Part shown: positions 10,635 to 22,972 of the stretch, piece by piece
Numbering within the stretch: the first letter of the stretch is position 1
How the letters are laid out: each line of letters opens with the position of its first letter
NCBI GenBank assembly: GCA_034008185.1
Contig: CM067086.1
Span: forward strand, 36,805,007-36,869,006
DNA from: Gorsachius magnificus
Taxonomy: Eukaryota > Chordata > Aves > Pelecaniformes > Ardeidae
DNA length: 64,000 nucleotides
Direction of reading: 5' to 3'
Notes under the pieces: generated by a model
Told to the model about the DNA's origin: nothing
Databases searched by the model: none
Seen by the model: the letters and a program-made list of their open reading frames with translations, nothing else
Made by a program: the position numbers and the translations under genes

Positions 10635-13600
10635 TCCTGACAGAAGAGTTTTTCGAAATGTTATGGGCTCTCAAAACTAGACAAAAATACAAATGCCAAA
10701 GGCAAATAGCAATATTCTTATGTTACTTTGTCTTGATTCCTCTAAGACATCATTCAATACTTTTACATGATTCTTTTCAGACTCACTCTTTTATTTTACA
10801 GACCAGTTCACTTCCTTGAATGTAATAGATATTTTATATTATATATAAACCATCCTCTTCTATTTTTTGATTGAGGGGTTTCTTAATTTTTTAGGATGAG
10901 AATTAAAAAAAAAATCCTTTATCTTTGATTTTATTTATTATACAAACCTGGCAACCTATTTTGGGAAATTCCAACAAATCTGGATTTTTGAATCACATTC
11001 CTCCACATATGGTATTAATTTATCTTTGTCTTGCCTTCTTGCAACACAGCAACAGATGTTGAACATTTCTGCTTTTTAATAGACCTCTGATCTTATGAAG
11101 ATCCTTTTCAGGAATAGGCAGAAATATGTTTTTAAGCTACAGATCATTTACAAGATTGTCTCTGATGAAGTTTGTTTTGCTAACAAACTGGATTTCATCC
11201 CTTTTTCAGATATTTTGATTTCACATTGAGCTTTACAGTGAATTTACACTGGAAAAAATCATAATGTTTAAAACCAGTCCTTTTTGTAGATCAGATTAAA
11301 CCAGACATGGGATTAGAGTGCTGACCTATATTCATGAGTTTAATTGCTGCAGTGTACTTTAACTTCTTACAGATGTACTATTGAAATGGTTAACCTTTAC
11401 GGGCTATCTTCACTAATATGACCTTATCTCTTCAGATTCTGATTTTTAAGGTGAATGTTTAAAAAAAATTGTTGAAAGTTTAGATTTTCTTATGCATTCT
11501 AGGCAATTTCAGAGGAGGTATTGGCCAAGTCTCATCAATATACCTGGATTGATTTGTGTGGTGTCACCGAGCCAAAGTAGCTGTAAATCCATCCGAATCA
11601 GCCAGATAAGACTTGCATACAGCTGGTTTATATTGGATGGAGTAGTACAAAGCAGATGGAATTTATTGGTGAATCTGACCTACTATTTATTAGTAATTTA
11701 TGTAGTGCACAGCCCATGTTATGTGGGTGTGTATCAGCAGATAGATATGTATGCACAAACTTGCACACAGGTGCTATACAGATTGTTTGTAATCTGGACA
11801 GAGAAATAAGAAATGCACTGTGTGCTTCTCAACTAACCTGAATTAATATCAGGGAAGAGGTCCTGAAAGCTTAATTGCACACCTTTTCCATGCATAATCT
11901 ACAAGACTTAAGAAGAAGTATGGGGAATGGTCATTCTGTGCCCAGATAAATGGATTTTGTGCATCATACAAACATATTACAAACATATACAGCTAAGCAG
12001 CTAGCATAGGTTTTGCTCTGTATTTTTTTTTCCCCACATACATATGTGCAAAGTGCTTATAAAAATCCATCTCAGAAATACACTGTTCACTAGTGATAGA
12101 AACCTTTGAACTCATTTTACAGGATAGGGAAAATAATTTTTCTTATAATTATTAACCATTATCAAACCATTCTGTTCCACTAACAGAGCTTTAAAATGTA
12201 AGGTATTAATTGGAGACAATGAAGCAGGTTCCCCAGTTCTTCATGTCTCTTATGGCCGTTTACGTCCTTGAATGGGTTTCAAGAGTTAGTGAATTCACTG
12301 AACTCCTTTTTCAATTTAAACATTTTTTTTTGTTGAGACCTATATTGCTAATAATTATTAATCATTATATTGTTACATCTTAGTAACAAATATGCAAAAA
12401 AAAAAGGAGGAAGGAAAAAGAATAAAACCAACCAAAAACTGAAAACTGAGAATCTAAAGGTTTCAGAGCTTCCCACACCTAAATATCTAAATAATTTCCC
12501 ATAGAAAATCTACAGCTATGTTACTGAGGATATAAATAGCTTCTAAAAGCATACTCATAGATCAGCTTTTGCATTCTACACTGTGGCTTTTTTCTGAACT
12601 CTCAGAATAATCCAAATTATATTTGGTAATCTATTTCCAGTGTTGACAAGGGTTACATGGATTACATATTAGTCACACTGGTTTTATCAGACATGATAAA
12701 AGATGTTTGAATAAGGTTGAAGGAGATGCACTGGATATTACTAGCATTCACCTGAAGTTTCCACCTTAAGAGTGCTTGCAGCTATGCTCCTTGGAGAGCC
12801 TGTAGGTAAGCAAATGTGTCAGCCCTAAAACAGAACTAAGTCTGCTGCTTAGTATTCAATTTTAGGGTTATCAGGACTCAAGAACTTATATTTAGAGCCT
12901 ATACTATGTACTTTAAGCTACATAAGATCTGGACACTTGTATTAATATTTGTTTTCTCTTCACACTGACCAGTTTTTGAAAAGTTACATTTAAAATGTGA
13001 GAAAAGGTCATGCCCAGGAAGAATCAAGTTTCTGATGTTCACAAAGCATTTTGATGAGAATTTAGTATGGTCAGAATTTTCAGAGGATAAATTTTGAGAT
13101 GGAGATGTCATGTCTTCTACTTCCCATTTTAGTCCATAAATGCCTAAAGGTTGCTCACTGAAGGTAGGTGAAGAAAATGAGTCTGAAATTTAAGCTTCAC
13201 ACTTTTCTTAAAATTGTAACATTCAGCTTTGTCAAAGAGTATGTTAATAAAATATATCATCCTCCAAAACAACTTTTAAGAAAGTTAGTTTTGAGAGTGA
13301 TAAAGAAGTACATAACACAAAAATAGCTTATACTATATAATGGAGTATACAAATAATGCGTGAGTTAAAGGATAACAGTGAAGTAGTGACCAAAAAGTCA
13401 ATAGGTTAAAATTTTACTGAAAGTTTTTTTCAAAGATATTTTTTTCTTACTGTTGCACATGGGGATAACCATCATATACTTTATTATTTTGGATATCTGT
13501 GCAGCAATATTTTTCTCTTAGTGCATTTTCCCTCTATTGCTCACTCAGAACATGGGGACATCCAATTAATTTTCCTGAAAACATAAGGGAGGACATCCGA

Positions 13601-13639
13601 TAAGACAATCATCTTCTTCTGAGGGCTTTGCAAATGAAA

Positions 13640-13860
13640 TACAGGCTACTTGGCTTGTTTGCTCTTGGGTGCATGTGTCAGATACAATTGGTGATGTCAG
13701 ACATAGCCTCCATTATGCATTATTGCCCAAGAGTGCTTTGCTCATATTAAACTGCATTATTTTCATAAAACACTAAGTAGATAACATGCACAAGGATCTG
13801 GCAGCCTTGTTTATCTATTTGGTGTGTCATACAGCACAATGTAGGTAGCTGTGTAGCTCT
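13640..13860. promoter_or_regulatory. candidate conserved non-coding element (octamer/MEIS-like motifs)
   Basis: Unique sequence containing ATTATGCATTATTG (octamer/POU-like), TGTCAGATAC and TGATGTCAGACA (MEIS/PBX-like TGTCA cores). Several other TAAT-type sites lie within about 200 bp, and there is no open frame of note. The motifs are seen; regulatory activity and conservation are inference. Confidence 0.22.
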
Positions 13861-16800
13861 AAAAGGAGTTTGCAAAGTGTCTGAGTTAGTGGATGGAATT
13901 ACAATTCCCTTGAAAACCAACTATTTTTAAATTTTTATTTTTTTTTTTTAATGTGTTATGAACTAACCAGAGGTATAAAGGGACTGAGTTTGCACACCCT
14001 GGACAGAATATTCACGTTTTTTCTTTTCTAGCTGGCATTTTTCCCATTAGTCAAGAATGGGAATGCTGCCTGGGTTCTGAAGGTTTGCTCTATTAATTTA
14101 TACTACCAACTGGTAATATTGCCTCTCTGTAAAACAAAGCAAACAAAACCCCAAACAAACAAAGATGCCCTCAAACCAACTTTCAAGTCTAATGTAAATC
14201 TGATGTTAGAAAGAGACAATTCTTGCCAGTGGGCATTTTGGATGGCTCCTGAGCATTAAATTGCTGGTTTACAAGGAGCTGTGTCAGAAGAGAAGCCAGC
14301 TTGTAGAAAGAACGAATATATACAGAATAAATATTTTTAACCTGGAACTTTTTTACAAAATTACCAATGAGATGTTACCTAGCTTGCAACTGATATGGTA
14401 GTTTACTAATTATCCATACAAATCTCATAGAAGAGTTAAACAAGACAACAGGATCTTACACATATGCATCTCATGCACAATCTGTTCAGTTGCTCTCTAT
14501 TCACCTAATGTAAGATACAGATGCAGCCACATCAGTTCTGTTTCTTTGTGTGCAAATCCATTCAAATTTTTTGGCTTAGTGGTGTATATAAACTCAGTAA
14601 AAATGATCACATATCTCAAAACAAAATCTAGTTTTTGTTCATTCTTGTTCTGATTTAATTTTCAGATTAAATAAATTACTTTTCTCCTAAATTTTATTAA
14701 AAAATAGATGCTTTTAAAGTTGATTAGCATTTCAATTACAGAGGTTCATTGTCAGTGTACTTTTCAAGGCTCCAAATAGACCTGGCTCCTATCATAGTAA
14801 GAGAATAACATGCAAGCAACCATTTAGCCTCAGGATCACAGAAGGAAAGAAGGAAGTACTGGAAAACTATTCTAAGGTCTTTGAAGTGAATAAGAACGGA
14901 GTAGATTATGATGAAAAAGAAAATCTTATATGATTCTTTTCTCAGCTAAATCTATTTTTTGCTTCACGGTTCCCTACACATCTTTCAGATGGAATGGATA
15001 AATTTCATAACTACAATGTATTCTCAACTGAGATTTACCTGGTGTAGTGCAAATATTAATAAAAGGTTAAAAAGTATTTAGTTGTAGGACTTGAAAAAGC
15101 TTTTTTCCCCACTGCAATATTAGTTTTCCCTATCTAATTTAGGCATGGGGTTGGGAAAGACAGACAGACAGATCAAAAGCTATGCAATGATAGCTACAAT
15201 CTGGGGTAAATCCCATAGATGATTGTATCAAGTAAGATCCATTACATGAACTGGAGTTTTGTAATTTTACTTCTTTTGTTTATGGTCAAAATAATGATTT
15301 CTTTTTATCTTTTTTCTGGTTTTTCTTCCACAAAGGAAAGTCATAGTAAAGAGGTAAACCACGGGAAAGTAAAATAAATAAAACCTGACACTTCTCAGTT
15401 GATGTTAAAAAAAAAGACTATTTCAAAATTGCAGGACTTTACATTAATTTTCAAATAATTTTTCACAGATTTTTGTGAATCAGGTTTTTCTATTTGGAAA
15501 ATGTTATTCAAAAGGTAAAGCAAGTACCACAGTTTCTTTTAGGCTTATTAGTAATGATGATCAACTAGAGAAAAGGCACCTTCAGAAAATAGTCTGACAG
15601 GCCAAGTCTGGATGACAACTGTCTGACCTTTCAGGATTGACTAGGATCACTTCTATTTAAGCTTTGTGAAAAGAATCCCTTTTTTATCTCACTGGGCAAT
15701 AAATCCAAATCTGAGAGGACAGAGTAAACGTCACTGCTTCTTCCAGATGTATAGTGAATCTTCCATTGAGTAGCAGCATTCAGAACACAGAAACCGCACT
15801 CACTAACTACAGAAAGACTGAGACGGTGTTCAACAAATGTCTGACAGGGCTGTGGGGAATCATAGCTTACCCAGGAGACAGACAGCTAGGTTAGTAAGAG
15901 CCCATGGTCTAACTCCTAGGCTTCTCATCGCTAAAAAGTCTTGACAATGAATTAAACGGTAATACCAGAGTGATAATTATAACAGGCTACTTTACCTGCT
16001 GCAAAATACAATAAAAGAGAATCCACACTTATGAAGTTTACGTGTTGGTGTGTGGAATCCTATTTGGCTTTATTAACAAGTGCTTAAGGCTAATTTCTCA
16101 GCAGATATCATAATTTTATCCATTCTTCATGCTGTGCTTTCATCAGGGTTGCATTTAGAGGTTGAAAAACCTCATCAGTGGAAGGGTGGCTGTTTTGATT
16201 GGTTTTGATAGAATGCTTTAATTAGGTCACACAAAAAAGTGTGTTTTAATAACCTATGTCATTACTGAACAAGGGGGATTTAAATTCTACTATAAAGAGG
16301 CTTCTATAGCATCGAGCATCTGTTCTAAACTGTGGCAATATACTCACTGGATTGCATGTACAAATTTGATTAGCTGGAACTTTCAGGAATGATTTCCAGC
16401 TGATTAACCCAGGGACTTTATCTTCAAGTACTGGTGTTGTATAGATTGACCAAAATCCTAGAAAATGTCAGATATTAAAGCCTATAATTGCCAGTTAAGT
16501 GGAAGATGAAGGCACCTAATGACAAACAGAAGACAGTATTTCTGGTATTGCTGTAGTAACTGATAATTTAATTCATGTTATGATGTCAGCAGCAAACAAG
16601 TATGAATTTCTGCAGCTTCCTGTCTGTGAATTTCTATCCAGTGACAATTTTGCACTGCATTTTATTAGCTTTTGGAGCCTTTTACTCTGTTTCTCAAAAT
16701 GAAAAGGTGACCTTAGTACTAATCACTGTTAATGGCATAGTGTGTTGTTTTTTTCTTAATTGCCAAGGAAACATAAATAGCAAAATACGTGGCATTTTAA

Positions 16801-19186
16801 TGCATCCCTTTGCAATCCAGAACAATAAGGCCCTGATGTGCCATACAAATTTAAAGTGAGATCACTGGGTAATGGGGTACATATGGTGATCCTAAAAGAA
16901 AAGGTTACTATGGAGAATAATTTAAAAGACCTTTTTAAAATTATTTTTGCTGCTTAGGTATTAGTTTTAGATGTAAAGAGGGATTTACTTTTCCTTACCA
17001 GATGTATTGTCATTTTAGATTCTGCAAATTTGTGGTTGGGAGGCTATTGTTAAAGTATGTCTTGACATATTGAGTGGAAGCCTCAGATTTGATAGGACTG
17101 TCCCATCCATAGCTGCATCTCTTTCCACTGTGTGAATAATCTGTGGAAGAAAAAGAAAGGCAATTAGAACTGCCTAAAAGTCAGTTCTTAGGTTAGCTGC
17201 ATACCTTCTATAGTGCTTTGAGAATTAAAGGATAGTTAAGTGACTTAACCTTTAGTACCCAATTTCATCCTGTGTAACTTTTGAAGCAATTAACCGCAAC
17301 TCAGGTCAGGTAAGGACTGAATCACCTTCTGGAGCAACCCAGTCCCCTCCACTGTCTGTAAACAGATGCCTATGTTTTTAACTTAAATGATTGCATCGAC
17401 AATTAAGAGGGATGAATCTTTGCCTCACTGCTTCAATTTTTTCATCTGCTAGTGATAACCTGAGATACAGAGGTGTTTGATGCTTAATTAATGCATAGGA
17501 TTTATGGGAATCTCCATTTAAGAGTGCTAAAAGTTATAATTCATAATTATGGTTACTGAGGCAAATTCTGATATCACACTGTGCAACAAGAAAAGAGTTT
17601 TTTGTTCTAGACAAAACCCACTAATATTCTCACTGCTAAAAATTATCTGTAATTGCAAGGATTCGGACAATGGGAAGGACCTTTTCAACCCAGCCTAGGG
17701 TAAACCCTTAGAGTCCAGAACTTCTTCAACATGTTAAGTGTGCTTTCAGGGGAAACCCTGGGTCACGCAAAAAATCCCAGCTTGCAGGGCTGAAAATCTT
17801 GCGCTCTTAGTTTCTCCCTTAAACTTTCATTGTCTGTTTGTTCACGATGAACAACAGGTTCAGAAGATTATGGAGGGGAGCTAAGCTATGGCACACATGA
17901 AGCTGAACAGGTCCACATTGAGGTGGCATGGTGCTGCTCTCTAGCACTGGAGAATGACTGAATAGAGAAGAAGGGGACAGCTACATCTCTTTGGAACTGT
18001 TGAGATAATGGCAAAGAAAATCATTATTTCTTTTCCCAAGTAGGAGGCCATATCCTTCGTATTATTAGAGAGATGATGGTGGAGGAGGTCTATTTGATTT
18101 GCCTTTCCTACCTTCAGTGAAAGGTGACAGAGGTCCAGTACATTCAGACCAAGACTGAATGGTCCTTGATTTTCAGTCAGATATAAGTAAGTTTTCTTAC
18201 AAAGACACATATAAAGTAAAAAACAGTTCAACCATCCTCTGCCTTAAATCTGTTCTAAAGGGACTAGAGAACATTTCATTCCTTTTAACAATAAAGAAAT
18301 GGAAGCCTGAATAAGGAGAACTCATCCTCATTTGATTTTGAAAGTATCAAAGAAATAAACCATAGAAATGTCCGCATGCCCACAAGCAGTTGCATAATGA
18401 TCTATATCTACTAGTAGAATCCTTATTTCCAAAACTGTTCTGAATTCTTCCCCCAAACATGCACGTTTTTACAACAGCAATGAATCAGATACAGTCTGGT
18501 TTTATTCTCGGGGGCAAAGATAGACTATCAGAACCAAATTCCCTTCTCGGTTACCGACGTCAATAAATATCTCACGGATGAATTTGTAATGTGGAGTATA
18601 AATGACAGTATTTTTTCTAGCTTGTTTTCTGGTGTGAATCCACAAGCTCTTTAGAAGAGGTATGAAAAACAAGGGGCTCCACCAGCATGGAGCTGGCCCT
18701 GTGAAATAGCTGTGTTTTAATTAAATTTACACAACTTTTATGATACAGTGGGTAACCTCCAATACCACCCAAAGAAATCTCAGGGCCATCAAATGTACTT
18801 CACAAGTAATTAATCTTGAATGTTTGGGGGTTTTAGGTAAAAAACAATGCTTCATAAAATAAAGCAGAGCTTCATTGAAGAGATGAACAAGGCCATTTGC
18901 TAGAACTGGTTTTCAAGCAATTTCCTGAGCGTGATCTTTATAAAAATGGGGATCAAAACCTCACATTAGGTAAAAATAATTGAGGTTTCCAGTCTTTCTG
19001 GTTTTCATTTTTCCTTCTCTCTCAAACCTTTTCTGTTTGTTATTGGCATTAAGAGTTACTCTTTCTTCATAAGGAGTGCAATGTTTAATTTATTATCTTT
19101 TGGATTTAATTATTTTCTGGAACTGTCATCATATTCAGGAGTTGAAGAGACCACCATTCATACTTAATACTCAATCATAAACTCAC

Positions 19187-19277
19187 TTTCTAAAGTAAAT
19201 ATGACTGACATATTATTATGCACTATATTCTTTACAGCTGCTAGCTGGCCAAGAATTTTTACAGCTGCATTATCTGT
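19187..19277 (-). CDS. candidate internal coding exon, unrecognised protein (low confidence)
   Basis: On the minus strand the tract TTTTCTGTTTCTTTGCCAG immediately precedes 91 bases that are open in one frame (30 codons plus one base; phase 0 in, phase 1 out). They end at AAA|GTGAGT, a good donor. The peptide starts TDNAAVKILGQLAAVKN. The same frame stays open upstream of the acceptor to a Met and downstream for a few codons, so an unspliced 60-codon open frame (19164-19346) exists as an alternative reading. No domain was recognised. Its phases fit the candidate exon at 9267-9343 (phase 1 in), which is mildly encouraging but well within chance. Confidence 0.18.
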
Positions 19278-22200
19278 CTGGCAAAGAAACAGAAAATACA
19301 TTTCATCTTCAATGAGTACTTCATTTTTCTCTTTGATTCCTGCCACACCATACCCTCTGTCTACGTAAAAGTGCTGACTGACTGGCTTTGAAGATGTCTT
19401 TTGCTTCAGTTATGTGGCATGCAAAATCCTATGATATGGGTTCAAGTAAGACATATAAAGCCCATTCTCTCTAACCAACGAAACATAGGTAGCACATATT
19501 GCACCATACACACCACACAGGCACTCACAAAATATTGTCATGATTGACTTAGTTGCTAAATAAAATAGTTTCAAAATTTTCAAAACCCCTACATCAAGTA
19601 TCACAAAACTCCAAGGAGCACAAACTTTTAAATCAATCACTTCATTGGCCATATATTTGTTGTTTTGTGCAGTATCTAGTTTATAAAACATTCTGAGATG
19701 GGCATATGATGGTATGATGGTGAAAAGGTCTAGAAAGAGGTTGTTTTTTCATGGTTTCCAGTAAGTATGTTTCAACAGGAACATATTATAATATATCCTT
19801 TTAATAGGACTGTAACATAAAGTATGTTTACTAACTCCAGTTGCAACTGAAGAGCAAGGGTGTAAGCTTGGATTAGTCAGGTCACCACAACAGTACATCT
19901 GTTCTCTTTTACTTCCACTTTGTTTCAAGCTTAGCAGGTAGGCTGGAATGAATTTCTTACACACGTGCATTCATGCGTTCGGGTTTTTTTGAGTTTATTC
20001 TGGTTTGTGTAAATTGCTTATTTAGATCTGTGTAAGGACAAAAGGAAGAAGTTGTAAATGCTGATCATAAAGCCGGCATGTAAAATCCCTCAACACTGCT
20101 TGTTTGAAATGAGAAACAATATTCACATATCAATATTTCTTAGTATAAGTAGCTAAATGGTTTTCAAAACTTTCCAATTTATATATGCCAATGGCCTAAT
20201 ACAGCCAGAAAATCAGAATGATATTTATGATTTTTTCTACACTTCTTTCATTTTTAGACTTTTTAGACTTTTCTACCAGTCCTAACAAGCATAAAATGAG
20301 ACTTTTTAAATGCTTTTTCTATTTTCACAATAAAAAATTTCTTCATTCACTAACCTGAAGAAAGTAAGATTTTAGAACAAGGACCAAAATAATTGAGAGT
20401 TAATGAGACTATAAGATCTTTTCATAGTGGAAAAGAAAATAAACTTCCTAAAAAATAAGACTGAGACTCAGAGGCTGCTGGAAGCAGATAGCTACTCAGT
20501 GGGAGACTCATCATAAATTTAAGAGAGTTCAAGTATGGTAAGCCTGGAGGCATTGTTAGATGCTGATATATTACCTTCAGAAATCATATGGGTAAGACAA
20601 GGCAGTGAAAGTCACTAATACAAACAGTCCAGAGTGATCTGAAAATAAAGTTTGAAAAGTTCCTAAAATGTGGTTATGATGGGTAAGTGAATGCGTGTCT
20701 CTTGCTCTTCAAGTTCATTTTGATTACTGTGCCAACCGATTCTTTATCATGGAAAACTTTTAAAATCTCAAAGCAACATTTATAAGTCAGCTGAGAAAGA
20801 ACAAGATACGCAGGCTAACCATGACCAGGAAATCTGGGAACACTTCCTAGTTCCAGAGACCAGATGAATGCTCTCACTGAATGTACATCAAGGAAAAACA
20901 AGTGTGCACAGCATCATGCTTTACACTGAAAAGAAACAGTTACTTATTAGGGGGAAGGTAAACCTAGAAGAGCCAGAAGCAACCAAGTGTGGCTAAGAAA
21001 AAGTTACGCATTTTTTGTGCTGTGGTTGTAGAAGTGTAAACTATGTGTGTCTGTGAAGCAGGAGGCATGTAAATCACAGTAGTGTGCACATACAATTTAT
21101 TTGAGACTATAAATATGTAGCTATATTTTCTGTCAGTGACACTCTTGCTTTCAGTGATTAGTATGATATTCCATTACTTCAGTGGCTTTAGTGTGACTCC
21201 ATGAAGATCCTATAAAGATAATAAATACAGTCTTGGCCTAGATAGGAAGTGCAAAAACTTCAGAAATTCAGGCAATGATTGAATAAACTTTGCTTAAATA
21301 ATGTCTTACTAAATAGTAGCACAGCCTGTTAAACATGTAAGCAGCATTCCAGAACTCAGTGGAAGGACTAAACAATTTTTCAACTTATTATGCTATACAG
21401 AATGATATTTCTCAATGATGAGAAAGGTTGAGTTTCCAGGATGCACTAGATAAATGGTGGAACGCAATGATGCAGAATTCTGCAATGGTGGTCTGGCATC
21501 TACGTAACATGCAAATCTCACTGATCACATTTTCTTTTCCTTGGGTTGATACTGTAAGTCATAAAAGAACAGAATAAAAATACAAGATACCATAAAAAAA
21601 GAATATTTTATTTCTATATAAACCAGGCAGATCAGGATTATTTGGTTTGTCCAATTATGATAATGTAGTCCAGAGATTAGCAGAAAAACTGAAAGCAGAA
21701 AACTGGTTATGTGTCTTGAATCATTATTAAACAGGATGATATGTAGCAAAGACTGAGTATATGATAGAAGAAAAAGAACTGAAATGCCATGCGAACATAT
21801 TTTGGAGAACTTGGATCACCACTAAAAAACGAGGGGAAAAATGCTTTTGTTTGGAGCTCTCTGAGAAAAACAAGGAAATGTGGGCACAATGGCTTTGTCA
21901 ATGGCTCAGATTCACACTGGTTTTGGATTTTTGTTCTGTTGGCCTGGAGCCATTGCATAGTATACAGATATAAAACATAGGTAAGAACTGGATGTCTATA
22001 AACTGTATATATATAATATGCTCTATGGCGATTCCAGGACACAGTTCCTATATTATATGCTGAAAGCCAAGCCTGCACCACCTAATTTCCATGAATAACT
22101 TTTCAACAAATAAACCATATTTTTAGTACCAGAATCTGTATGAAAGGCTGCATATGCATGTTTACAAGCACCCTGAGAAAACACCAATCCATTCAGGGCC

Positions 22201-22379
22201 TTTTTCCTTCTTATTATTTTTTTTCTCTCAAGACAGACTTTGACTTGAATGCAATTGAAAACCCCAAAGCATGTTATTCAGTTATATCTCCCATCAAAAT
22301 TAAATTCCAATTAAGGTTTAAAGGCTTGTGAAAATACTCCTCTTACTTACACAGATTTCCTTTTCTCTAATTGGCACAG
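19278..22379. other. non-coding stretch, about 3.1 kb
   Basis: AT-rich, no recognisable genes or repeats. The 124-codon minus-strand open frame at 21707-22081 is the longest in the window, but its translation is low-complexity and aromatic-rich (five F in a row, many Y/C). It resembles no family I know. Confidence 0.5.
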
Positions 22380-22383
22380 CCCA

Positions 22384-22399
22384 CACCTGAGCTCAGGTG
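22384..22399. promoter_or_regulatory. 16-bp perfect palindrome of two ZEB/Snail-type E-boxes
   Basis: CACCTGAGCTCAGGTG is self-complementary and contains CACCTG and CAGGTG, the E2-box core bound by ZEB and Snail family repressors, in an inverted pair. It lies in a short GC-rich island (about 22370-22500) inside AT-rich DNA. The island also resembles a splice acceptor-exon-donor (22380-22434, TGG|GTGAGA), so the E-box reading is only one option. Confidence 0.35.
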
Positions 22400-22889
22400 G
22401 AGTCCATGGGCAGGGCTGTAGGTGGAAGCTCTGGGTGAGACTTGTCAGGACCACTAATGCTCATTAGCAGACCCAGGGCCCTGCCAGTCACCTTCTTTTT
22501 CACAATTAGGCCTCAAGCTGCACAAAGATAGACTAAGAAAGAATTCACTGACAAGAGTATTTAATTTCTAAAAAAATGGACTATTACAGAAAAATGTTAT
22601 CCTGGCTTACTGTGCAGCAGGCATATGGACAAAATCCAACAAGCAGTGGCTGACCACCTGATTTCTTTCTTGTAAGGGAATGCTGGTTTGGTTAAGAGAG
22701 CTTCGTCTGCAACACGGCAGAACAGAGACAAAATCTGAACTGTAATGTTTGACTAATAGGGAAACATTATGCTCATTTTTGTCTGTCCTTTTCCTAGAAA
22801 TGAATAAGTGATCATGAGGAATCAGGTACCCTTATTTTCCTGGTTTCTTAAAAGTAATAAAATAATTCAGCATCCCTTTTTTTCCTCAG

Positions 22890-22972
22890 AAAGTAAATGT
22901 ATTGATGAATCACTTCAAACAATGCTAATCAACAGCGCGAGGAGTCTGCAAGAAAGGACATTGACAGGCGAG
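22890..22972 (+). CDS. candidate internal coding exon, unrecognised protein (low confidence)
   Basis: A pyrimidine tract ending TTTTTTTCCTCAG precedes 83 bases that are open in one frame (27 codons; phase 1 in, phase 0 out; peptide begins SKCIDESLQTMLINSAR). They end in GAG|GTACTA, a moderate donor. It contains three CpG dinucleotides, unusual here. The frame also remains open upstream to a Met and downstream for about 18 codons, giving an unspliced 72-codon frame. A conserved non-coding element is an equally good explanation. No family recognised. Confidence 0.18.

Larger units (their letters stand above)
9344..19186. other. non-coding stretch, about 9.8 kb
   Basis: AT-rich DNA without recognisable genes. 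Noted items are a 16-bp direct tandem repeat at 10603-10634, an enhancer-like block at 13640-13860, an A-rich (CAAA)n-like patch near 14130-14165, and a short possible splice-like segment 17256-17309 (18 open codons ending in CAG|GTAAGG) that is too short to call. The remainder shows no structure I can support. Confidence 0.5.

Noticed and set aside
21707..22081. 124-codon minus-strand open frame, the longest in the window
   Set aside because: The peptide is low-complexity and aromatic/Cys-rich, with no recognisable domain. Frames of this length are expected by chance in 64 kb, and a 70-codon frame on the other strand overlaps it.
22380..22434. Plus-strand exon-like segment in the GC-rich island (acceptor TTGGCACAG, donor TGG|GTGAGA)
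   Set aside because: Its open frame is in a phase incompatible with the next candidate at 22890, and the palindromic E-box explanation is at least as good.
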